This document shows, in pieces, positions 55,260-64,000 of a DNA stretch of 64,000 bases. Under the pieces are notes generated by a model that did not search any database, was not told the origin of the DNA, and was given only the letters and a program-made list of their open reading frames with translations. Numbering within the stretch: the first letter of the stretch is position 1; every line of letters starts with the position of its first letter. The position numbers were made by a program, and so were the translations under genes. This stretch comes from Phascolarctos cinereus (lineage: Eukaryota; Chordata; Mammalia; Diprotodontia; Phascolarctidae): positions 4,152,501-4,216,500 of the forward strand of contig NW_018343964.1 in NCBI RefSeq assembly GCF_002099425.1. The letters are read 5' to 3'.

Positions 55260-58200
55260 ATGACTATATAGTCTACAGGAGTCTCTAAACCATTGATTTA
55301 CAGCTAAGTTAATCTTTCAAAGATTTCAAGGCCCAATTGCAGTGCATGGCATGACAATGGTAACAACAACAACAAACAACAAAATAGGTGCTTGAATTTG
55401 ATTGTGTATACAGGGGGTGTGACTTGGGAGAAGGGTAGGCTGGTTGAAAGAGTTAGAGGGCTTGTAAACTTTGGGGTATTTATCTGCAAGGCTACAGTAG
55501 AAAGGCTCTCAATCTTTTTTTTTTTGTCAGCAAGTGATATCAAATTGAACTGAATAATTATCTATGTATAATTAACCACTATTTGAACTCAATGCTTGAG
55601 AATGAATAAGGCACTAGTCAATGTTTGCAGCACACAGGTCTATCATATATTCTCAAATAACCATGTTTCATTTGCTTTCCTTGGGAGAATTATCTCTGGG
55701 GTCAACCAAACTACTCTTATTGTAAGAAAGGTGCCTTCTTGATAATTCTTGTAGAGTTTGGGGTGAGCTTGGGGAATAAAACATTTTCCTCCAGCGTTCT
55801 TCTGAGGGAAGTAGGATCTCTTGTATTTATAAGCATAGATAGCTTCAAGGCCAAAAAGGAAATGTGCCATTTCACAGGGAAGCAGTGGGACCCCTTCCCA
55901 CCTCTACCCCAAATAGAAAAGCAAATCAAAATGCTACAAAAAACAATGCCTTCTGCATGGTAATGTTTCTGCCTAATATTGCCCAGGTGCAATCTTCCAC
56001 GAAGCTGAACAACGTCAATGTCTTGAAGCACTTCTTGACCAACTTGTATTTGCCAAGTATGTTCAGGTTAGAAAGTCCCTGCACTATATTTCTGGGACTA
56101 TTGGGGTAGAGATATTGCTGTTGGTACATGGGCAGAAGCAGATTCTGGGCACAGTCTAGGGTGTGATGGTTCCACTTGGCAGGGTAGGGAGGTATGCTGC
56201 AGCTCCTAGCCAGCACAATGTCTCTCCTTCCATGTGCAAAGGGGAGCTGTACTTCCTCCTCTCTTTATCCACCCCCCTGTTACTTCAAACATGTTTCTTC
56301 ACTGTAGCTATTCCAAGAGAGCTTGTGTGGTGTTTCTCACCTCTCCCTCTAGAACTAAAACAGTGCTGTCCCAGTGGAACCAGCTGCTCCCTTCTCCCTT
56401 TAAAGCTGTCCTTTGCAGATCTAAACTCAGGCTTGCTCTATTTAGTTCAAGGGTAATCTTAGTTTTCCCCCCACTTTGTATTTTTATGTAAGCTAACTTA
56501 CTAAACCTTACTGCACTTTACTGGAATGGTTATTGATCCCCGCATTATATCAAAGCTATCCATGTAGCACCCTACAAAAAACGGAATTTCTGTTAAATAC
56601 TCAGGCTGAATAGGCTGGCCATTGGTGATAAAGAATGTCATTAAAACCAACAGACCTTTAAAAAATCAAATTCTTTCATAAAAGTACAGTATTCTTTAAA
56701 AAAATACAATTCTAGCACATGCACCATTTTCTAACTGGTTGACACGTCCAACCAAGCATTATTTTAAAACAACCAGAAAGTTTTGCAATAGTGAGACAAA
56801 TCATCAGTCATCCTTTAATCCCAGGATCCAGCTGATAAAACTGATGTACATCTCTGTTTCTTCTGGCATAGTAAGAACCAAGTGGTTGAAAAAGAAGCAT
56901 TGTGTTTGGTGAGAATGCTTTCTCTTGTTCTGAAAACGAATTGGTTTGTTGTTTTCCAAGAGGATGACCAGCACAGTGTTCCATGTTGATGTTACCACAC
57001 ATTGAGACAGAATGACATGCCAAAATGTTCCACTGAAATGCTTTCCCTGCATCCTTGATAACTCAAACTTCCATCAGGGTTCTTACATCTCCATGAGATT
57101 TTTTATCCAAATCTGCAGCTTTGAAGACATGTTTTGTTCCTCCATCAGGTCCTCAGGAAGAACTTAGTATAGATTACATTAGGATATCACCAAGTTGATC
57201 CCAAGAAAGAAGATTATATGTAATAATGCTTAGCATTTATATAGGCTCTTTTGATTTCAAAACACTTTGTAAATATTTCCTAATCCTCACAACATCCCTG
57301 TGAGGTAGGTGGGTATTACTGTCCCTACGTTACCAATAGAAACTGGAGGCAAAGGGGTGATGTGCCTTGTCTCTAGCTATAGAGGGAGCCAGGAAGAGAC
57401 ATGGGACTCTATTCCTGGCTGCCAACTACGTGCTCAGACTAGACCATGCCTCTCTCATGTGACAACAGCCTCTATTAATATATTTATGGGTCTGTATTGT
57501 ATATTTATAAAATAACCACACACAATGAGAGTATAGAACAACAAGGCTAATTAGCATCCTTTTGCTAATTAGTAAAATATGGAAAGCATAGTTTTAAAAT
57601 TGCATTTTTCTGAAAAGCATTTGGTATCTTAAGTTACTATAGAGGAAGAATGCTACAAACTTTTGCTGACTTACTCTCAAAAGCATCATAATGATTTTAA
57701 GCAAAGTAAAATAATTGTTCCACAAAGGTCTTTCCTCCATAATACCAGATTCTTAAAAAATGTAAAATAAATATCCCAATTCCCCCCTCCCCCAATCCAA
57801 ACCCCAACAAACCTAAACCAAATCTGGCTTTACCTAACCTTGTTGGGAATTAATAGTGCTTATTTTTTTTTCCAAATTGGGAATCCACCTGACTTTTGGA
57901 GCAGGCAAAAATGCTCAATATATTGAAGGTTGCAGTTCAAAAATACCAATTTAGTAGAAAAGCACAGTTGAAAAGTGAAAGTTGAAAACTTCCATTTCCT
58001 TTGTGTAGTCATTCAGAGGAATAAGGCATTTGCAAAAGATACTCTACTAAGAATTAATGTTGTAGAGAAAGAACATAATAGAATTTAGAAGGAATCCTTA
58101 GAACAAGAACATTTTATAAGGGGCGAAGAGAATATAAAACCTATGCTGTTGGAAGGAATTGAGTGAGAAGACCAAATGGCATTTTTCACATATAGTTTTG

Positions 58201-58674
58201 GAGGATGGCGTATAAACGTAAGCTACTGATGCTTGGATGATGGTGTGGTGGTGCAGGAACGGGAGGAGTGATTTATGTGCCCCTACTGGTATCTTTGCCA
58301 AGGTGAAATACCCACTCTCCTCTGTAAGTCAACAGATCTTGAAGTGGCATCACAGAGCTCACCTTCATTCCCCCCTCAGATCTTGTGGTGATAACTGGGC
58401 AAAGAAACAGGATGAGAATTGAAGTCTTTAAATTCAAATGTAAAACTTGAAAACTACCCTCTAAGCAGAAATGACATTCATTGTCAGAAGTAACAAATAT
58501 AAAAGTCTTAAATCATTGTATATAGAGCTATAATATAGTTATATAGATATTATTGTATGCAGTTCAGAGAACATTTTTGTTGTGTGCTTTTTCCTTAAAA
58601 AAGACTTTTTTTTTGGCTTCCCCACCTCCCCTAGTAGATACGAAATATCAATCTGTCCATCCTGTCAGGTGTCT
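55260..58674 (-). other. PLD5 3'UTR and downstream flank, end not defined
   Basis: The transcript continues below the PLD5 stop into this repeat-poor stretch. The only clear interspersed repeat is a MIR at about 57215-57470. I could not fix the poly(A) site. Minus-strand AATAAA hexamers nearest below the stop lie well away (for example about 55058-55063), and an ATTAAA lies near 56813. Two overlapping minus-strand open frames (55926-56216 and 55717-56031) match nothing I recognise. How much of this is UTR is inference. Confidence 0.45.
57215..57470 (-). mobile_element. MIR SINE (antisense)
   Basis: Reads aaacactttgtaaatatttc, cctgtgaggtaggtgggtat and gactctattcctggctgcca. Confidence 0.65.
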
Positions 58675-58943
58675 TCATTCATGTTGTACACTCAAGGGGT
58701 CATTCTCGCTTGTATTGTATGCTGCAGCAGTCTTGTTTGTGACCAATTTGTTAAGTTTGTGACTGGAACAGTTAGGTTGTTTAGTTGGTTGTAAATTTTT
58801 GGCATAGGGTGAATACCAGTCCCTTTCAAACACCCCTTTAAGTTGCCTGATGATGCTTGTGCTGTTTTCCACATCTGCCTGGTTGATAACAAGGCCTGTG
58901 CCAGCATTCTGGGTAAAATCATTTCCTACCCAATCAAAGTTCC
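58675..58943 (-). CDS. PLD5: PLD5 last coding exon (C-terminus of inactive phospholipase D5)
   Basis: This is the terminal coding exon of PLD5, a membrane-anchored PLD3/PLD4 relative that is classed as catalytically inactive. The exon completes a glycine codon (phase 1) and then encodes 88 residues and a TGA stop at 58677-58675. It opens with NFDWVGNDFTQNAGTGLV, the segment that follows the second HKD-type motif in PLD3-5 (PLD3 has a SNWSG...F...AGTSLL block here). Next come FERDWYSPYAK and QPTKQPNCSS, which match the mammalian PLD5 C-terminus as remembered. N-glycosylation sequons are visible at NST, NCS, NKT and NTS, as expected for a lumenal domain. The frame is open with no break. Upstream of 58943 the reading frame runs on by chance into intron. 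No other PLD5 exon was found up to 64000, so the previous exon lies outside the window. PLD3 and PLD4 are less likely because the tail residues are PLD5-specific. Confidence 0.93.
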
Positions 58944-58965
58944 CTGCAAACAAACACAGAAAGAG
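58944..58965 (-). other. PLD5: PLD5 last-intron 3' splice site
   Basis: Read on the minus strand, a T-rich tract (tctgtgtttgtttgcag) ends in AG at 58945-58944, just before the exon starting GGAAC. It is a consensus acceptor and fixes the exon start and the phase-1 glycine codon. Confidence 0.88.
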
Positions 58966-60740
58966 CTTCATGGTGAAAAATTCATATCTACTGGGGCCTA
59001 GTGCAAATACAATAAAAAAAGTAACACTATTCGTCCTCCCTGCCCCGAAATAAATAGGAACAGTGGCAGGGAGAGTGGTTTGCATTGACAGCTCTGGGGG
59101 AAGAAAAAAATATTCTAAAAGCCCTTACATATGGCATATTAATATTTGCATATTATTTTGGCGTTTTCTCATCAGCTTCGCTCAACTAGAAACTCAAAAC
59201 AAGTCATCTGCTGTTCTTTTTGTAAATGTTATTTCTTATTGACATTCACAAGATGCACTAAATACAGCAACATCTAAAATATATAGGAATAAACTTAAAA
59301 TTCCTGTGAACAATTACTACCTTCTCAAAGAGATGACACATTATTTCATATGTACACATATAAATGTAAGGCATTGTCCAGAGGGGAAAATAGTCTGATC
59401 CTGACTAGATACATTTTTATGCCTCTTTACCCAAGGATATAAAACATTTTCCTGACACCAGGGTCAGATTTTTTTCCTACACTGGAAGCTGATGGCCACC
59501 CAATAAGTCCTGGTCACCTGGACAGAACTCAAGGAAATGGTTTAAAAAAGCTAGAATTGATCTTGGAGATAACTCAAATTCATCTGTAGCAGCTATTTAG
59601 CCTCATTGTGAAGATGTGAGTGAGTGACGCTGTTAGAAGCTCAGAGTTCCAACCTCCAGTATCTCACCTGTCATGCCCGGAGTCTATCAGGAGAGCAAAG
59701 ACGTACCCTCAGAATGGTGGATTTGTTTTTTTTTCCCCTAGGGTTATCTTTCTTTCTGTTTATTTAAAAGCAGACAGGACAGCTCAGTATATATTTTTTC
59801 ACATTTGACAAAACCATTCACTATATTGTGATCTTTATTTGTTTTATCCATGGCAACTCCAAACCATTTTAAAAGGGAGTACATATAATGGAGAAGGTAA
59901 TTTAGTGATTGTTTAGAAGGCAAGAATATTTTCATTAAAAAATAAGATTCATCCAGGTTAGTCATCTTGCCTCTCCTCCTATATATTACTCAGTTTAAAT
60001 ACCTGCATTTGCAACCCTTTTTGGCTAGTAGGTGGTACCGGGTGATAGATGTGGCAGACTTCTCTGGGGCATTTTACGTAAAAGGAACCCGGCAGCTGCT
60101 AAAGGACAGTGCCTGATGGCAAGGTCCTCGAATCTATCTTGTGATATGTAACTGTACTCGCACCCAACCTTTCCATGCCTTTCCCTGAGAGAGCCTTGTG
60201 ACCTGTGCTATTTATCTGTAAAGGGACTCTGATTGGATGAGAAAATCCTCAGCTATGATACTGCATGAATGGATGAAGGATTTGCCTCAGTTGGCTGGAC
60301 AGATACTTTGAGAAATGACCTTGAGAAAACCAAATCAAGAAAGAGGTGAGCTGCATATTTTGAAAGGTGAACTTGGAACCCTGGAGCTATGGACATGTAG
60401 TGGAAGCTAGCCCCCATCATGTCTCTTGACCTCTAGGTCCTGTACCCTTAAAGATTAGTGAGAATAGACTTCCCTTTGGTGAGATCATTCTCTCTTGCTT
60501 TGAGTTGAGATCTCACCCCCAACTGAAGAGCCTATTTATTCCTTTATCTTCTGTGGTATATTCTAATCTGTATAAATTATTGAATTTCTTTTTGTTCCTT
60601 TCTATAATAATGGGAGTTATTCTCTATTCATGATGGTTCTTTGTGTAATCAACATTTTATGGGAAGGGACCAAGCTAGTAAGTGTAAGCTAAGGGCTTTT
60701 CTCCCTCTTGAGAACAATCAGAGATAGAAGTAGTTGTTAT
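58966..60740 (-). other. PLD5 last intron, proximal part, no repeat recognised
   Basis: Intronic sequence next to the acceptor. I saw no clear interspersed repeat or coding exon in it. Confidence 0.55.
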
Positions 60741-61012
60741 TTTTTTGTTGTTGTTCTTTATTTATTTTTAGTTTTCAACGTTCACTTTTGTAAGATTTTG
60801 AGTTCTAAATTTTTCTCCCCTCCCTCAACTCCCCTCTCCCCAACGTGGCATGCACTCTGATATAGGCTATACATGTATGATCATATTAAGCATATTCCCA
60901 CAGTAGTTATGTTGTGAAAGAAGAATCAGAACAAAAGGGAAAAACCACGAGAAAGAAAAAGCAACAAAAAAAGAAAACAGTATGCTTTGATCTGCATTCA
61001 GATCCAACATGA
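60741..61012 (-). mobile_element. L1 3' end, 5'-truncated (antisense), in PLD5 intron
   Basis: A T-rich tail is followed by gttttcaacgttcacttttg, the C-rich zone and gttgtgaaagaagaatcaga (60911-60930). The flanks agaagtagtt at 60726-60735 and 61013-61022 are the target duplication. Confidence 0.88.
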
Positions 61013-61069
61013 AGAAGTAGTTCTGAACTGCTTAGAATTGTGCCCCTATACTAGAAATCTTTGAAGATG

Positions 61070-61262
61070 ATAAAGTCATACAATTCTAGTCTAACACCTG
61101 TCTTGGAATCTGGAGGAGAAATTTCCTACCCTTGGCAGTCCTGGATTATTAACTATGTGACCCTGAAGAAGTCACTTAGCCTCAGTTTCTGCATTGGTAA
61201 AACAGGAAGCCAGGAATAGATGACCTCTGATGTCTAAGCCCTTTTAGCCCTCAATCCATGAA
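61070..61262 (+). mobile_element. CORE-SINE with CR1/L3-like tail (+)
   Basis: Reads tgtcttggaatctggaggag, gaagtcacttagcctcagtt and aatagatgacctctgatgtc. Confidence 0.65.
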
Positions 61263-61492
61263 CTATGGTGATTCTGAATAAGTCACAACTTCTTTAAGCT
61301 TCCATTTCTTTGTCAGAAAAATGGGGATAATAATAGCACCACTTATCTCAAAAGAATTATTGTGAATGTCAAATGAGATAAAGCATGTAAATCTTTTTGC
61401 AGTCCTTAATGCAATATATGTATGTGTACATGCATATGTGTACAAACACACACACACATATGTATATAAGCTATTATTATTATTAGGCTGCA
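61263..61492 (+). mobile_element. MIR SINE (+) with a CA/TA microsatellite
   Basis: Reads ttctttgtcagaaaaatggg and atgagataaagcatgtaaat. A tgtgtacatgcatatgtgta / acacacacacacata tract (61415-61465) interrupts it before a ctattattattattag end. Confidence 0.7.
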
Positions 61493-61549
61493 TCCTCAGG
61501 CTCCACAACCAGAAGTATAGAATTTTAGATAGAGAGACCTTGAGGCTAT

Positions 61550-61750
61550 TCAGTTGAATTCTATCCAATGTATTAAGATACAGACTTCTGGTATCTTAGA
61601 GTTGGAGCTTAGAGATCAAGTTCAGACTTCTTGTTTTACAAATGAAGAAACCAAAGTTCAGAAAAAATTGAAAGACTTATTCAAGATCATAGAGCTAATT
61701 AGTGGCAGAACTGGGACTAGAAATCCAGGTCTCTTGATACCCTGACAGAT
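61550..61750 (-). mobile_element. CORE-SINE with CR1/L3-like tail (antisense)
   Basis: Reads ggtatcttagagttggagct, tgttttacaaatgaagaaac and gaactgggactagaaatcca. Confidence 0.65.
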
Positions 61751-61774
61751 AGCCAGACAGTCTCTGCTTCAGCA

Positions 61775-62045
61775 TTTTAAGTGATAGGGACTTCACTATC
61801 TTACAAATTAATCCATTCAAGCATTGTTAGAGAATTCCTCCTTGTATTGAGCCAAAATCTATTTCCCTATAAATCCCACCCACTGCTCTGTGGAGCCTCA
61901 CAGAATAAATTGAATTAGTCTTTCATATGATAGCTCTTCTAATACTGGAAGATATCAATCATGTTTTGCCATCCTGTATTTTCTTCCCCAAGCTAAATAT
62001 CTCCAGCTCCTTAAGCTATTCCTACTTAAAGCCTAAAAAGTCGGG
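61775..62045 (-). mobile_element. CR1/L3 LINE fragment (antisense)
   Basis: Reads gttagagaattcctccttgt, tattgagccaaaatctattt and caagctaaatatctccagct (61989-62008). Confidence 0.75.
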
Positions 62046-62230
62046 GTCATTGAATTAAGCATTATTATCATGAAGAAGATCCACTCACCAACAAAATAAA
62101 ATTCATGTTACTAAAATGTTTTTGTTATTTTCTTACAAAAGTATTTGTAGGCATATCTTTTATCAACCAAAGTGTCAGTGGCTTCATATAGATGTATTTT
62201 TTGGTTTTGATGAGGAAGGCAAATTGGTGT

Positions 62231-62249
62231 GGGTGTGGGTGGGTGTGGG
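62231..62249 (+). other. G-quadruplex-type motif
   Basis: Four GGG runs with short loops: gggtgtgggtgggtgtggg. It fits the usual G3 N1-7 rule. It would be on the non-template strand of PLD5 intron DNA, so it would not be G-rich in the PLD5 transcript. Confidence 0.8.
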
Positions 62250-64000
62250 TGTGGCTAGACATTCACTGGGTCATCTGCCATTTAATAGCAAATGCTTTCT
62301 TAATGTGTGGTTTTGTGTTGTCAATAACTACACTAAAAAATGAGACTGCTTGTGTATACAGCATTTATCTGAAGTCAAATTTACTGAGAAGAAATTTGGA
62401 AATGTCATTTGGCTTTTAGCTTCAATGCAAAGTATAGGAACAATGCTATTGACTTTGCTTTTTAGCATTTCCTGTTAATGTCATGTTTTGGCAGACCTAC
62501 AGGGTCTAAAACTTCAGGTCATTGATAATTTTTTACTAGCGTATGTGCCAAGAACTAAGGTCCATAGAGAAAGCAACAGTCTAAAGGTGGAAGTTCCTGG
62601 CACTCACTTATGTAAATATGCCTATTCTCCCATAGATGATGGTGTTCCTAATAGTTTCCTCCTTCAGAATCTATAGCTTGGGGGTGCTGAGATTGTGAAT
62701 GGCTAAGAGAGAAGTAGCTAAACTCAATGTTAGAATGCTTGACTTTTCTCTTACTCAAGGCTTTGAGATGGAATCTGTGAAATCCCATTGCTTGTGTATT
62801 CTAAGACACAAGGACTTTGCCCCCTCTCACAGATAGATATGTTCATTACTTACATAATTTGGGAGTTGGGAAGAGCCCTAATGACTTGGATATTCAAAGT
62901 TAGCAAATAACAAAAATTAAAGATCTCTAAATAAAAGATTCCACAAAATCTATCCATGGCTAACACATGACTTAACTCTTCCAGGTCAGTTTCCAATCTT
63001 TGAAGCGTGCTATATACTGAAGTACAGTAAACAGAGTAATATTAACTCAATACTTTTGATCAATATTTTATATTCTGGGGCACTTTGAATCTATTGTTGA
63101 AATGGCCCAGAAGGGAAGTAAAGGGAACTAAAAAAGTGACTATAACTGACGCCCACTATTTCCTTTGCCTTTCAACTCATCCAACTGTTTCTCTCTTTTC
63201 CTTATTGGATACTGCCAGGAAACACTGTCTCCTCTGACCATGCTGTTTTCCTGATTAAAGTATTATCATTGTTCCCAGAAGTAGAATATAAATGATGCAT
63301 AAATGAAATGTTCTTTTTCATGTCTATTAGCAAACTATGGAACCAAATGAATAAAAACACATGAGGTTATTGGTGGAAACACCCGAGGTGTGTTCTTGTC
63401 AGCTAGAAACTTTCCCTGGTGAATGCTGGAAGGTCTATAGAAAAAAGCATCGGGGATGCTTTTATGTTGTAGATGACTACTTTCGGTTATTAATGTTGTT
63501 GCTGGGGCAAGTTATTGTAGCTGAGACGCTGTATGGTTTTGTAGATTGTGCAGACTAAGCTAATTAAATTTGCACCAGCAGTAGGCAGGGACTGAAGATA
63601 TTCAGACCCCTGCAAAGTGTAGGAGAAGGAAGTAAGAATATCTGTAAATTCACCTCAAGCAAGGTGATAATTAGAGTATCATGAGTGTCAGCAGCAGAAA
63701 TCTGCTGGTGATACAAAACTGGCCAATGCCATTCACCCATAGGAGAAGGCAATCCAATTTACATCAATTGATGTGAAAGCAGTCTCTAAGACAGGTGGCT
63801 AGCATTGTGGTTCTTGTAGTCTGGGCGGGTCCTTAACTCCCTTTGTCATATGTAACTTTTATGGGACATGCTAAGAGGTCTGCTTTATTCTAGGGGATGC
63901 CTAGGGAGTGCTTTCAAGCTCATGTTCCCTCTGACAAGAATTCTCTTGGGTCCCACTTTTCTTATCCAATTCAGACTGAAGAAGCCATCAACATGGGGAG
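62250..64000 (-). other. PLD5 intron, unassigned sequence
   Basis: Unique-looking intronic DNA. I looked on the minus strand for the preceding PLD5 exon, which should encode an NHAKYMVT-like motif, and did not find it. Confidence 0.45.

Noticed and set aside
58692-59053. Overlapping frames at 58692-58922 (minus) and 58850-59053 (plus)
   Set aside because: They are shadows of the PLD5 exon in other frames.
1-64000. MAP1LC3C, the expected 3' neighbour of PLD5 in human
   Set aside because: No frame with LC3 wording was seen. In human the gap is longer than the sequence available here, so absence is not informative.

Overview
This is a mammalian nuclear DNA window, almost certainly from a marsupial. 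The call rests on the repeats. There are young-looking WSINE1-type SINEs (tRNA-derived head starting gggcagctaggtgg, A-rich tail), MAR1-like SINEs, marsupial L1 tails and L1-related ORF1-only elements that look like HAL1. These sit on a deep layer of MIR, L2 and CR1/L3 relics. The WSINE1 copies lean towards an Australian marsupial, but that is inference. There is no bacterial, phage, plasmid, CRISPR or operon signal.

Only one host gene segment is supported: the last coding exon of PLD5 (inactive phospholipase D family member 5) on the minus strand, 58943 down to the stop at 58675. The gene runs right to left. The bases above 58945 are therefore its last intron, and the bases below 58675 are its 3'UTR followed by downstream intergenic DNA. 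No other PLD5 exon and no other host gene was recognised. Most short open frames in the window are chance frames or remnants of LINE proteins.

Layout. 1-5.4 kb holds L2, an L1/HAL1 5' half on the minus strand joined to an L1-type 3' end on the plus strand, and an L1 ORF2 fragment. 7.8-11.7 kb holds L2, a MIR split by a SINE, and a HAL1-like element with its A-rich end. 13.2-15.4 kb is a three-layer nest (CR1/L3, then SINE, then L1). 17-21.2 kb holds L2, two L1 ORF1 halves facing each other, and a 7SL RNA retropseudogene set into the tail of an L2. 22.9-28.2 kb is a mosaic of MIR, RTE and SINEs, with two neighbouring WSINE1 copies and a local 120-bp repeat pair. 30-33.4 kb holds L1, MIR and L2. 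34.1-35.5 kb has a CR1/L3 opened by an AT-rich block and an unexplained inverted repeat. 36-40.2 kb holds a hAT MITE and a long L2 hit by a SINE. 40.9-43.4 kb is a CR1/L3 carrying a SINE, a hAT element with target duplication, and a 3'-truncated L1/HAL1 with a perfect 17-bp target duplication. 44.9-46.3 kb is an old endogenous retrovirus pol fossil. 46.6-48.4 kb holds RTE-like fragments. 52.6-60.7 kb is comparatively poor in repeats and surrounds the PLD5 3' end.

Repeat family names come from remembered consensus sequences, not from a search. Repeat boundaries are good to roughly 10-30 bases, except where a target duplication fixes them.
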